Assembly: GCA_934678915.1 (NCBI GenBank)
Contig: CAKUSF010000017.1
Location: 1-25,507 of the forward strand
DNA: 25,507 nucleotides
Direction: 5' to 3'
From: an uncultured Bacteroidales bacterium
GTDB lineage: Bacteria > Bacteroidota > Bacteroidia > Bacteroidales > UBA932
The notes under the pieces were generated by a model. It worked only from the letters and a program-made list of their open reading frames with translations. It did not search any database and was not told where the DNA came from. The position numbers and the translations under genes were made by a program. Below are positions 9,093 to 16,969 of the stretch, piece after piece (within the stretch, counting starts at the first letter, position 1; the number at the start of each line of letters is the position of its first letter).

Positions 9093-9250
9093 TCTTTTGG
9101 GCACTGCACAGTGCTCGTGAGCGGCATTTTAGTACTTTTTTGCTGCCGTAGGGTGTCAAGAGACACTCTTCGGCAGCATTTTTAGCGGTTTTCGTTCCCG
9201 AACAGTATCACAGAATCTAAAAAAAGTAATCGTGAGATCCAAATCGTAAA
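8976..9250. repeat. Left copy of a 275-bp direct repeat (period 2,918 bp)
   Basis: Aligned by eye to 11894-12168 with no gaps at a constant offset of 2,918 bases, at about 90% identity over the first 235 bases. It covers the 3' end of a lipoprotein gene, its stop codon, a small hairpin, a strong terminator and about 70 bases beyond. Differences are mostly third-position in the coding part and compensatory in the small hairpin at 9103-9113. The rest of the gap to 9402 is AT-rich and shows no gene. Confidence 0.9.
9142..9183. terminator. Strong, probably bidirectional Rho-independent terminator (left repeat copy)
   Basis: GCTGCCG, TA, GGGTGTC, loop AAGA, GACACTC, TT, CGGCAGC form a long stem ending at 9177, followed by ATTTTT. 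A T-rich stretch also precedes it (ACTTTTTT), so it could work on both strands. It is identical to the copy at 12060-12095. Confidence 0.85.
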
Positions 9251-9402
9251 TTGAGAATAAATCGCGATATAGTTTGAATATATTAATATTATTTCATAAC
9301 TTGCAAACCGATTTAGGCTCTTTTGTTTTAGGTGTGATATTGTCGGCATGTTAAATGACAAATAAATAGGCAGACGTAACATTATTAATATAGATTGTTT
9401 TT

Positions 9403-10155
9403 ATGAAAACTTACCTAACAAAATTACTTATCTTACTAGGCCTTGTCGGCCTTTGGAGCGGCTGTTCGCTGGAAGACCGTGACGGCCTTGGTGACTATGA
9501 ACTTGACGAACTTGTCCTTGATGATTTTGTCGGAGATGAATGGGATGGCGTGGGGCTTCCGTCTTGGCTAGGGAAACGATATTTCGAGGATTTCCAACTA
9601 GATTTGGGTTGGTTTCATACATCATATTGGCCTGCGATTCTTATTAGAATATATTCCTTCGAGTATAGGAATAATGTCTTGTTGGCTTTATCTTGTGAAT
9701 TTTATGCATATAATAAGCATGAGTCTTGTCTGATGTGCTACACAAGTGATGGACGGAAAATTGATTTCGATAAGATTAAAGGCTATTTTAACAGAGATGC
9801 TCGCCTTATTTGGTCTAATGCCTTGGATGGTGACAACGTTCCTCAAGCATCAGATTTTATACATAATACTTATGCTGATTTGTCTTGGCTACAAGTTGTT
9901 TTCAATCAGATTTGCGAGGAAATTATCGAGCCGAATAAAGTTCTTTCCGAGATTAGATGTGGTATAGTTGAAGACGATGGTCAACAGTATGTTTTCCTTC
10001 GTTATGAATATTATGACCCAACAGATATGAATAACGGTCCGATAAGTGAGACTAGAGTATTCCACCTTGATGGAAGAACTGCTTCGATAACATTTGATAA
10101 CATGTCAACAATCCCATCACAATTATGGCACATTTCAAATGGTTTCGAATTATAG
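9403..10155 (+). CDS. Hypothetical lipoprotein, first gene of the repeat-flanked module
   Basis: This 250-residue protein has a lipoprotein signal: MKTYLTKLLILLGLVGLWSG followed by cysteine 21 (lipobox WSGC). The mature N-terminus is strongly acidic (DELVLDDFVGDEWDG) and no known domain is recognisable. Expected location is the outer membrane or periplasmic face. It is the first of three genes in one direction; its 3' end overlaps the start of the next gene by 31 bp in another frame, suggesting translational coupling. Codon usage is visibly AT-richer than in the flanking housekeeping genes (many TAT, ATA and AAT codons), consistent with recent acquisition. The three-gene context suggests an exported complex or an effector/partner set, but the role is unknown. 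Confidence 0.85.
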   Translation: MKTYLTKLLILLGLVGLWSGCSLEDRDGLGDYELDELVLDDFVGDEWDGVGLPSWLGKRYFEDFQLDLGWFHTSYWPAILIRIYSFEYRNNVLLALSCEFYAYNKHESCLMCYTSDGRKIDFDKIKGYFNRDARLIWSNALDGDNVPQASDFIHNTYADLSWLQVVFNQICEEIIEPNKVLSEIRCGIVEDDGQQYVFLRYEYYDPTDMNNGPISETRVFHLDGRTASITFDNMSTIPSQLWHISNGFEL

Positions 10156-11237
10156 CGGTTTTGGGGATAGCCTTACTTACGCTTTCTTTTGACTCTATAA
10201 GTATAGTGTACACTCCTTATGGCAGTGTTGTAAATGTTCTAGACCGATATGATTTTTTAACTGCCGAAGAAATAGAAACAGCTCGTGATTATGTTAAAAC
10301 ATCTTACCCTAACGCTTATATCGTTGGTGAACCAACTGTTTCTTATAATTGCCACGCCTACGCTTGGAGCGTAAGCGAAGGAGGAGAAAAGCATTGGATG
10401 AACGACCCAACGCCATATATGACGGACGGGAGTTATACCCCGACTAATAGCGCAGACCCCAAAGCCTCTAAAATTTATTACTATAATGACAATCCTTATG
10501 AACTTCATTCTGCGATTAAATCATCTGGGGGCTATTTCACATCTAAATGGGGGTCTGGCTGTTTAGTGAGACACGCCCCTAATGATTGCCCTTATAATAC
10601 TGACAATCTCAGATATTATAAACTCAGTATGGAAATTTTAGGAGATACTTTCGTCCCATTTCCTAATCTAACAAACACGTTCACAAAGAATTATACTCTT
10701 TCTAATGTCCCAGAAGGTGCCACCGTCTCATGGAGCATCTCAAGATTCGGACGAATACTCTCTGGCCAAGGAACAAACACTGTTCAAGTTGAGTTTTATG
10801 GATCTGGCTTCAGCATCCTTTCCGCTGCCGTCCATTGCAGTACAGGACTTGTCGTTAATGTGCCTAGTTTAAGCATTGAATCCATAACCGCACCATACAT
10901 CACTGACATAGAACTGTTTAAATATAGCCAGAACACCGGAGAGTTCACTTTAAGAGCTGTAAGCAACAACAATAACGGAACGTTCAACTGGTCAGTCTCT
11001 GGTGGACGCGCGGAATTCTGTGACCTCCCTTATCCTGATGATGCGATCTTTATGTTCTATCCGAACATCTTTACAGCCATAAGTTTTTACACGACTGGCA
11101 CCTACACAATAACCGTGACAGGGGTTAATCCAAGCAATATGGACACCTACACCTTCAGTAAAGATTTTGTTATCACAGAAGTCAAAGGAAGTACTCGTTC
11201 GAAATCCAAAGCTGAAAAAACTCAAAAGAATAAATAA
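10125..11237 (+). CDS. Secreted NlpC/P60-like Cys-His protein with Ig/PKD-like domains
   Basis: This 370-residue protein has an N-terminal signal (WFRIIAVLGIALLTLSF) with no lipobox. Residues 71-81 read TVSYNCHAYAW, with C76 as candidate nucleophile. H128 in ELHSAI and H150 in SKWGSGCLVRH fit the Cys...His layout of papain-like NlpC/P60-type amidases or peptidases, so a cell-wall or peptide target is possible but inferred. From about 170 onward there are two beta-rich Ig/PKD-like domains (EGATVSWSISRFG; GTFNWSVSGG), then a basic tail ending KSKAEKTQKNK. It overlaps the upstream lipoprotein gene by 31 bp and precedes the third gene by 11 bp, so the three form an operon. The start at 10125 is chosen because the signal sequence begins there. 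Enzymatic activity is not demonstrated. Confidence 0.82.
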   Translation: MAHFKWFRIIAVLGIALLTLSFDSISIVYTPYGSVVNVLDRYDFLTAEEIETARDYVKTSYPNAYIVGEPTVSYNCHAYAWSVSEGGEKHWMNDPTPYMTDGSYTPTNSADPKASKIYYYNDNPYELHSAIKSSGGYFTSKWGSGCLVRHAPNDCPYNTDNLRYYKLSMEILGDTFVPFPNLTNTFTKNYTLSNVPEGATVSWSISRFGRILSGQGTNTVQVEFYGSGFSILSAAVHCSTGLVVNVPSLSIESITAPYITDIELFKYSQNTGEFTLRAVSNNNNGTFNWSVSGGRAEFCDLPYPDDAIFMFYPNIFTAISFYTTGTYTITVTGVNPSNMDTYTFSKDFVITEVKGSTRSKSKAEKTQKNK

Positions 11238-11248
11238 AAGATATTCCC

Positions 11249-12010
11249 ATGCGTAAACTATTATACTTATCGTTTATATTCCTTCTTTTTGCTTGTAAGG
11301 AGAACACCGCTACGGATGAGGCAAGTGTCGTTGCCGAAGGAGGAGATATGGTGACAAGATCGGTGACTGGGGATTCCTATGTGTACCCCGTGATCGATTG
11401 GAGAGCCTACAAGACTCACGCAGAGAAAGTTGCGGCTTGCGAGATGCCGGATTCGGTGCTGTCTAGAATCTCCACTGAAAAGCTTGTCGAAGCCTGCATG
11501 AACTATCCAATGCTGTTCGATGCCTATGCCTTCGATAGTCCTTTACAAGGTCTTCGGATAGTGGCATCACGTTTCAATGGATTCAGAGAACTGATGGGCA
11601 GGAGCGACAACTGCAAGTTCGTCTTCAAATATCTCAAAGTCCATGATGTACGGAATGTTAATTTCACATTGCTTTCAAGTATCGAGGAGGGGGACCTAAT
11701 GCTTCGCTACAGTCTCTGTGAATATTTTCTATCCTTTGAAGAGGTTCTTAGAAACGCAGATTCTGATTTGGCCCAAGAAATCGTTACGTTCGCACGCGAG
11801 GTTCTAAATGGAAAGGAATCCGCAATTGAGCACCACGCTTTGCTCGGCCTTTCGTCTTCCGCGTATTTACTCGCATCGACGTTAGTCGGCAACAGGGCTC
11901 AGACAAAGGCTGCCGGTACTTCCACTTTGGGTAAGTTTCTCGAAGATGGTGTTCTAACGAATATGAATAGCTACCAAGAGGTAAAAAATGCCTGCCTCGC
12001 AATGGAATAA
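11249..12010 (+). CDS. Hypothetical lipoprotein, third gene of the module
   Basis: This 253-residue protein starts MRKLLYLSFIFLLFAC, with the lipobox cysteine at residue 16. The mature part includes YPVIDWRAYKTHAEKVAACE, followed by a helical region (STEKLVEACMNYP, SRFNGFRELMGR, ALLGLSSSAYLLASTL). I recognise the pattern from other Bacteroidales hypothetical proteins but know no function. It starts 11 bp after the Cys-His protein gene. Its last ~38 codons and 3' flank are duplicated at 8976-9250, where only the tail of a paralog remains. One possibility is that it protects against, or partners, the Cys-His protein; this is inference from gene order only. A terminator follows at 12060. Confidence 0.85.
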   Translation: MRKLLYLSFIFLLFACKENTATDEASVVAEGGDMVTRSVTGDSYVYPVIDWRAYKTHAEKVAACEMPDSVLSRISTEKLVEACMNYPMLFDAYAFDSPLQGLRIVASRFNGFRELMGRSDNCKFVFKYLKVHDVRNVNFTLLSSIEEGDLMLRYSLCEYFLSFEEVLRNADSDLAQEIVTFAREVLNGKESAIEHHALLGLSSSAYLLASTLVGNRAQTKAAGTSTLGKFLEDGVLTNMNSYQEVKNACLAME

Positions 12011-12168
12011 TCTTTTGGGCGCTTCATGGCGCTCGTGAGTGACATTTTAGTACTTTTTTGCTGCCGTAGGGTGTCAAGAGACACTCTTCGGCAGCATTTT
12101 TGGCGGTTTTCGTTCCCGAACAGTATCACCGAATCCCCCAAAAAGCAATCGTGAAATCCAAATCGTAA
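11894..12168. repeat. Right copy of the 275-bp direct repeat
   Basis: Gapless partner of 8976-9250 at an offset of 2,918. It includes the last ~38 codons of the intact lipoprotein gene, its TAA at 12008-12010, a small hairpin around 12021-12031 (GCGC...GCGC where the left copy has GCAC...GTGC, a compensatory change), and the shared terminator. Homologous recombination between the copies would delete or duplicate the three-gene module. Confidence 0.9.
12060..12101. terminator. Strong Rho-independent terminator after the three-gene module
   Basis: The hairpin is GCTGCCG TA GGGTGTC, loop AAGA, GACACTC TT CGGCAGC at 12060-12095, followed by ATTTTT and preceded by ACTTTTTT. It starts 49 bp after the stop codon at 12010 and is identical in sequence to the left copy at 9142-9177. 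Confidence 0.87.
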
Positions 12169-12195
12169 ATCCCCCAAAAAGCAATCGTGAAATCA
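12135..12195. repeat. Short tandem repeat, 36-bp period
   Basis: CCCCCAAAAAGCAATCGTGAAATC begins at 12135 and again at 12171, both at the distal end of the right direct-repeat copy. The left copy has only one diverged version (9217-9240, CTAAAAAAAGTAATCGTGAGATC). It lies just upstream of the ppdK promoter. Confidence 0.8.
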
Positions 12196-12220
12196 CAAAT
12201 TGTGAAATCGTGATGTGCAA

Positions 12221-12251
12221 TTGCTATAACCAAAGTTTTTTAGTAATTTTG
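12221..12251 (+). promoter_or_regulatory. Bacteroidetes-type promoter of ppdK
   Basis: TTGC at 12221-12224 (partial TTTG), a 19-bp spacer, then TAATTTTG at 12244-12251, a perfect TAnnTTTG -7 box. Transcription would start near 12258, leaving a leader of about 40 nt before the ATG at 12297. Confidence 0.65.
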
Positions 12252-12296
12252 TAGTCTGTATTTACCAGAACGTCTATAAAACAAATTCTTAATAAT

Positions 12297-15017
12297 ATGT
12301 TCGACAAGAAGAAAAGAGTCTATCGTTTCGGTGGAAAGACCGCTGAGGGCGATGGACAGATGCGTGAGCTCCTTGGAGGTAAGGGAGCCAATCTGGCCGA
12401 GATGAGCAAGCTCGGCATGCCGGTACCTGCCGGATTCACAATCACAACAGAATGCTGCGCTGAGTACTACTCACTCGGTGGAGGCTATACTGACGACCTC
12501 AAGAGAGAGGTCGCAGAGGCTTTGAAGGCCACGGAAACCGTCATGGGCAAGAAGTTCGGTGATCCTTCAGATCCGCTTCTTGTGAGCTGCCGTTCAGGTG
12601 CAAGAAGCTCCATGCCAGGCATGATGGACACCATCCTCAACATCGGTCTCTGTTCAGCCACCCTTCCTGGAATGATCCAGAAGACAGGCAATCCAAGGTT
12701 CGTCTATGATGCCTACAGACGTCTCATCATGATGTACTCAGACGTTGTCATGGAAAAGGCTGAGGGCATCGAGCCAGCAGACGGTCAGGGAATCCGTCAG
12801 CAGCTTGACAGGATGATGATGGAACTCAAGGAGAAGAAGGGTTACAAGTCTGACACCGACATTACCGCTGATGAACTTAAGGAACTTTGCGAGAAGTTCA
12901 AGGCCAAGGTTAAGGAAGTTCTTGGAGTTGACTTTCCTGACACTGCCGAGGCACAGCTTTGGGGCTCTATCGGAGGTGTGTTCAAGTCTTGGAACGGAAA
13001 GAGGGCCATCGCCTACAGAAGAATCGAGAAGATTCCTGATGACTGGGGGACAGCCGTGAACGTGCAGTCAATGGTGTTCGGAAACATGGGCAACACTTCA
13101 GCCACCGGTGTGGCTTTCTCACGTAACCCTGCCACCGGAGACAACAAGTTCTACGGAGAGTGGCTCATCAACGCCCAGGGCGAGGATGTCGTTGCGGGAA
13201 TCCGTACTCCTAACCCTCTCAACGAGGCCACAAAGACAGAGAAGAACAAGGATCTCCAGTCACTTGAGACCGCCATGCCGGAGGTTTACAAGGAGCTGGA
13301 CGAGATACGTCTGAGACTTGAGCAGCATTTCCACGACATGCAGGACATCGAGTTCACCATTCAGGAGGGACACCTTTGGATGCTCCAGTGCCGCATCGGC
13401 AAGAGAACCGGCCTGGCAGCCCTGCAGATGGCCATGGACATGGTTGACGAGAAGATGATCGACGAGAAGACGGCTGTGATGAGGGTTTCCCCTTCACAAC
13501 TTGACGAGATCCTCCACCCTATCCTCGACCCTGCGTCAGAGAAGAAATCCAAAGTCCTTGCGATCGGACTTCCTGCCTCACCAGGTGGAGCTGTCGGCCA
13601 GATCGTGTTTACTTCCGAGGCTGCCATGGAGGCTAACGCCAACGGAAAGAAGACTATCCTCATCCGCGAGGAGACTTCTCCTGAGGACATCGAGGGCATG
13701 CGCGCCGCGGCAGGTATCCTTACCACACGTGGAGGTATGACCTCACATGCTGCACTTGTTGCACGCGGATGGGGCAAGTGCTGCATTGTAGGCTGCGAGT
13801 CCATGAAGATCAACTTCGAGGCAAAGACAGTCTCTTTCGGCAATGTCACCTTCAAGGAGGGAGATTGGATGAGCCTCAACGGAACAAAGGGTTGTGTGTA
13901 CGGAGAGAAGATCGACACGATGGACGCTTCCGAGAACCCTATGTTCATCAAATTCATGTCAATCGTGGACAAGTTCCGTAAGATCGGTGTCAGGACCAAC
14001 GCTGACACCCCTGAGGATGCACAAAAGGCTCTCAGTTTCGGTGCTGAGGGAATTGGTCTGTTCCGTATCGAGCACATGTTCTACGGAGCCAACTCTGAGC
14101 AGCCGCTTGCCAAACTTCGTAAGATGATTCTCTGCAACACTGACGAGGAGAGAAAGGCCGCCCTTGCTGAACTTGAGCCATACATCAAGGCTTCTGCCAA
14201 GAGCACGATGAAGATCATGGATGGCAAGCCAGTTGTGTTCCGTCTGCTCGATCCACCTCTCCACGAGTTCGTGCCTAAGACCGAGGAGAAAGAGAAGGAG
14301 CTTGCCAAAGAATTGGGTGTCACTGTAGAGGACATCGAGAAGCGTGGCGAGGCTCTTCATGAGGTCAACCCTATGATGGGACATCGTGGAGTTCGTCTGC
14401 ACATGTCTTACCCACTCATTGCCGAGACTCAGTACAGAGCAATATTCACTGCCACAGCCGAGCTTCAGCAGGAAGGTTTCAACCCTCATCCTGAGATCAT
14501 GATCCCTGTGACAATCTCTGCCCGTGAGCTCAGCTTCCAGAGAGCGATCTGTGACAAGGTGAAGGCCGAGGTTGAAGGCACCACCCGCCAGTTCATCCTT
14601 TACAATTTCGGAACCATGATTGAGATTCCTCGTGCTGCGCTGACCGCTGACAGGATGGCTCGCGCTGCCGAGTTCTTCTCATTCGGTACCAATGACCTCA
14701 CACAGATGACTTTCGGTTTCTCACGTGACGATGTGGGCACCTTTATGGGTGAATATCTTGGCAACAAGATTCTCGACGCGGATCCGTTCCAGACCATCGA
14801 CACCAAGAGCGTTGGCAAGTTGGTTGAGTTCGGAATCCAGGCTGGTCGTTCCAAGAGGCCTGATCTCAAGTGTGGTGTCTGCGGAGAGCACGGTGGAGAT
14901 CCTGCGTCAATCCGTTTCTTCAACAAGATCGGTGTTGACTACGTTTCCTGCTCACCGTTCCGCGTGCCTATCGCTCGTCTGTCTGCAGCTCAAGCTGCCA
15001 TCGAGCAAAGCAAATAG
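12297..15017 (+). CDS. ppdK: Pyruvate, phosphate dikinase
   Basis: This 906-residue cytosolic enzyme interconverts pyruvate + ATP + phosphate with PEP + AMP + pyrophosphate, acting in glycolysis or gluconeogenesis. The N-terminal ATP-grasp nucleotide domain begins with GGKGANLAEMSKLGMPVPAG. The central swivelling domain has ILTTRGGMTSHAALVARGWG, with the phosphorylated histidine at 484. The C-terminal PEP/pyruvate TIM barrel includes GIGLFRIEHMF, GTNDLTQMTFGFSRDD and CGVCGEHGGDPAS. Length is typical and all key motifs are intact. Codon use is strongly biased to favoured codons (AAG, CTC, GAG), suggesting high expression. It is monocistronic, with a promoter at 12221-12251 and a terminator at 15040-15072. 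Confidence 0.98.
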   Translation: MFDKKKRVYRFGGKTAEGDGQMRELLGGKGANLAEMSKLGMPVPAGFTITTECCAEYYSLGGGYTDDLKREVAEALKATETVMGKKFGDPSDPLLVSCRSGARSSMPGMMDTILNIGLCSATLPGMIQKTGNPRFVYDAYRRLIMMYSDVVMEKAEGIEPADGQGIRQQLDRMMMELKEKKGYKSDTDITADELKELCEKFKAKVKEVLGVDFPDTAEAQLWGSIGGVFKSWNGKRAIAYRRIEKIPDDWGTAVNVQSMVFGNMGNTSATGVAFSRNPATGDNKFYGEWLINAQGEDVVAGIRTPNPLNEATKTEKNKDLQSLETAMPEVYKELDEIRLRLEQHFHDMQDIEFTIQEGHLWMLQCRIGKRTGLAALQMAMDMVDEKMIDEKTAVMRVSPSQLDEILHPILDPASEKKSKVLAIGLPASPGGAVGQIVFTSEAAMEANANGKKTILIREETSPEDIEGMRAAAGILTTRGGMTSHAALVARGWGKCCIVGCESMKINFEAKTVSFGNVTFKEGDWMSLNGTKGCVYGEKIDTMDASENPMFIKFMSIVDKFRKIGVRTNADTPEDAQKALSFGAEGIGLFRIEHMFYGANSEQPLAKLRKMILCNTDEERKAALAELEPYIKASAKSTMKIMDGKPVVFRLLDPPLHEFVPKTEEKEKELAKELGVTVEDIEKRGEALHEVNPMMGHRGVRLHMSYPLIAETQYRAIFTATAELQQEGFNPHPEIMIPVTISARELSFQRAICDKVKAEVEGTTRQFILYNFGTMIEIPRAALTADRMARAAEFFSFGTNDLTQMTFGFSRDDVGTFMGEYLGNKILDADPFQTIDTKSVGKLVEFGIQAGRSKRPDLKCGVCGEHGGDPASIRFFNKIGVDYVSCSPFRVPIARLSAAQAAIEQSK

Positions 15018-15039
15018 TTGGCTTCGCTGACATATTCAT

Positions 15040-15072
15040 AAATAATCCGTCCCTTGCCGGGGCGGATTATTT
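15040..15072 (+). terminator. Rho-independent terminator of ppdK
   Basis: The stem AAATAATCCGTCCC / GGGGCGGATTATTT has one T-G wobble and a TTGCC loop. It starts 23 bp after the ppdK stop codon and is followed by GAATATATTCC. Confidence 0.85.
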
Positions 15073-15117
15073 GAATATATTCCTTGATCAAGATAATTGC
15101 GGAATAGTGGCTTTGAT

Positions 15118-15187
15118 GCGCAAAAAATTTCCCCTTGCCGAATTTTTCACGTTACAAAAATTGCGGCAAGGGGAAATTTCATTGCGC
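15118..15187 (-). terminator. Long inverted repeat, probable terminator of the EamA gene
   Basis: A stem of about 30 bp: the left arm GCGC...ATTTCCCCTTGCCG...AATTTTT (15118-15147) pairs with AAAAATT...CGGCAAGGGGAAAT...GCGC (15153-15187) around a short loop near 15148-15152, with only two mismatches and one bulge. Read on the minus strand, the hairpin is followed by six T residues in AAATTTTTTGCGC, as for a terminator, 64 bp past the EamA stop. It is unusually long for a terminator and could also be a repeat-type element. The rest of 15073-15250 shows no gene. Confidence 0.6.
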
Positions 15188-15250
15188 CATGGTGGCACCC
15201 GGTCGCAGATCTTTTCGAGACGGTCCAACAGATTCTACTAGTCGCAAAGA

Positions 15251-16162
15251 CTATCTTGAGCCGAGGTAGAGGAAGACCATGCCGAGGAGGACAAGGGCGA
15301 GGTCGATGGCTTTGCTGCGAAGGTTCTTCTCCTTGAAGACGATTGCTGCAAAGAGGAAGCTGACGATGACGCTGCCTCGGCGGATCATCGAGACCACGGA
15401 AATCATGGCTCCGGGAAGGGTGAGGGCATAAAGATAGACAAAGTCAGCGATGCTTAGGAATATGGAAATGAATATGATCGGCCATCTCCACTGGAAAGGG
15501 GTGGTTTTCTTTCGGTTCGGGTACCAAACTAGCAGCATCATCACGCCCATCATTCCGCACTGGTAGATGTTGTACCAGCTCTGCACGGACATCTTGTCCA
15601 AGGCTAAGCCGTTCGGATCCATCAGGAACTTGTCGTAGAGGCCGCTTAGGGCTCCTAGGATAGCAGCTCCAACAACAGCAAAAATCCAGACATTATGCTC
15701 AAAATCAATCCCTTCCTTCTTTCCGCTGCGGCTCAGCATGAAGAAGGACACCACGGCTAGCAGAACACCAATCCATTGGAGATAGTTAAGCCTCTCTCCG
15801 AAAATCAGCATCGCTCCGACCAGAACAAGGACAGGACGGGTAGCGTTGATCGGGCCAACAATTGTGAGCGGGAGATGCTTCATTCCGTAATAGCCCAACG
15901 TCCATGAACTGAGGACTATGACGCTCTTCAACAGAATCCATTTCTGGACAGCCCAGCCACCATATTCACCGACCTTTAGGATTGTGCCGTCAAGGACGGA
16001 AGTGTTGTAAGACAGCAGGATAAATGGGAGGAATATCAACGAGCAGAACAATGTGTTCAAGAACAGCACGGGGATGACGGCATTGCCGCCTAACGACACC
16101 TTCTTGAATGAGTCGTAGAATCCAAGCAGGACAGCAGAGAGAAAAGCTAACGATAACCACAT
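15251..16162 (-). CDS. EamA/DMT family inner-membrane transporter
   Basis: This is a hydrophobic protein with about ten membrane helices (for example LAFLSAVLLGFYDSF, VIPVLFLNTLFCSLIFLPFI, WIFAVVGAAILGALSGL, FLFAAIVFKE), in two repeated five-helix halves typical of drug/metabolite exporters of the EamA type. GPINATRPVLVLVGAMLIFGE matches the first EamA repeat end, and FVYLYALTLPGAMISVVSMI with RRGSVIVSFLFAAIVFKEK the second. The substrate is unknown. An upstream in-frame start exists at 16189, but a perfect -7 box overlaps it, so I place the start at ATG 16162 (MWLSLAFLSAV), giving 303 residues. It stands alone, convergent with ppdK and divergent from upp. Confidence 0.88.
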   Translation of the reverse strand: MWLSLAFLSAVLLGFYDSFKKVSLGGNAVIPVLFLNTLFCSLIFLPFILLSYNTSVLDGTILKVGEYGGWAVQKWILLKSVIVLSSWTLGYYGMKHLPLTIVGPINATRPVLVLVGAMLIFGERLNYLQWIGVLLAVVSFFMLSRSGKKEGIDFEHNVWIFAVVGAAILGALSGLYDKFLMDPNGLALDKMSVQSWYNIYQCGMMGVMMLLVWYPNRKKTTPFQWRWPIIFISIFLSIADFVYLYALTLPGAMISVVSMIRRGSVIVSFLFAAIVFKEKNLRSKAIDLALVLLGMVFLYLGSR

Positions 16163-16186
16163 AACACTTACTATACTAACCGGGTG

Positions 16187-16194
16187 CAAAGATA
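16187..16194 (-). promoter_or_regulatory. Putative -7 promoter box of the EamA gene
   Basis: CAAAGATA on the plus strand reads TATCTTTG on the minus strand, a perfect TAnnTTTG. The predicted transcription start near 16180 lies inside the longer ORF and so decides for the start codon at 16162. I see no clear -33 TTTG. Confidence 0.5.
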
Positions 16195-16228
16195 GTCTTT
16201 TTCAGGAATATTGCATTCTACGTCATTG

Positions 16229-16255
16229 CTTTGTTGACTGACTACCCCAACAAAG
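16229..16255. other. Perfect inverted repeat in the EamA-upp divergent region
   Basis: CTTTGTTG at 16229-16236 and CAACAAAG at 16248-16255, an 8-bp perfect inverted repeat with an 11-nt spacer, lies between two divergent genes. It could be an operator for a dimeric regulator or an RNA hairpin; nothing here decides. A weak upp -7 box, TAACTTTA, lies at 16300-16307. Confidence 0.4.
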
Positions 16256-16323
16256 ACACAAACTTGGAGGAAAACCGTGCAAGAATAGAAAAAATATGGT
16301 AACTTTATGAAAAATTTTAACAA

Positions 16324-16953
16324 ATGAGCTCAGTACACGTCATTGACCATCCCATGATCCAGCACAAGCTGACTATCATGAGGAAAAAGGAAACCGGTTC
16401 CAAGGATTTCCGCGAATTGCTTAAAGAAATCTCCCTGCTGATGGGCTACGAGATCACCAGAGATCTTCCTCTTGACGACATCGAGATAGAAACCCCTATC
16501 TGCAAAATGACAGCCAAGAAGGTTTCTGGACGTAAACTTGCAATCGTCCCGATTCTCCGCGCTGGGATAGGCATGGTTGACGGGCTCCAGACTCTTGTTC
16601 CTGTGGCAAAAGTCGGGCACATAGGACTTTACCGTGACGAAAAGACCCACACTCCTGTGGTTTATTACTGCAAACTTCCTGAGGACATCAACAAGCGTCT
16701 CGTGATTGTGACCGATCCGATGCTCGCCACCGGTGGCAGTTCCTGCGATGCGTTGACAATGCTGAAAGAGCGCGGATGCACGAACATCAGGCTTATGTGC
16801 TTGGTGGCTGCACCAGAAGGAATCGCCCGAGTACAGAAAGAACACCCTGATGTAGACATATTCGTGGCCGCGATTGATGAGTGCCTGAACAAGGATGCCT
16901 ACATCGTGCCTGGACTCGGTGATGCCGGTGACAGAATTTTCGGCACAAAATAG
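16324..16953 (+). CDS. upp: Uracil phosphoribosyltransferase
   Basis: This 209-residue cytosolic salvage enzyme converts uracil + PRPP to UMP + pyrophosphate. Visible motifs are [14 protein letters not shown] (PRPP/pyrophosphate loop region), the PRPP-binding [16 protein letters not shown], and the uracil-binding C-terminus [17 protein letters not shown], all in the right order and at the expected length. It is followed 16 bp later by a conserved Bacteroidetes protein gene, probably in the same transcript. Confidence 0.96.
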   Translation: MSSVHVIDHPMIQHKLTIMRKKETGSKDFRELLKEISLLMGYEITRDLPLDDIEIETPICKMTAKKVSGRKLAIVPILRAGIGMVDGLQTLVPVAKVGHIGLYRDEKTHTPVVYYCKLPEDINKRLVIVTDPMLATGGSSCDALTMLKERGCTNIRLMCLVAAPEGIARVQKEHPDVDIFVAAIDECLNKDAYIVPGLGDAGDRIFGTK

Positions 16954-16969
16954 CCTCATTTTAGACAAA

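Noticed and set aside
13361..14077. 238-residue minus-strand ORF inside ppdK
   Set aside because: Shadow of the strongly biased ppdK coding sequence; no recognisable motif or signal.
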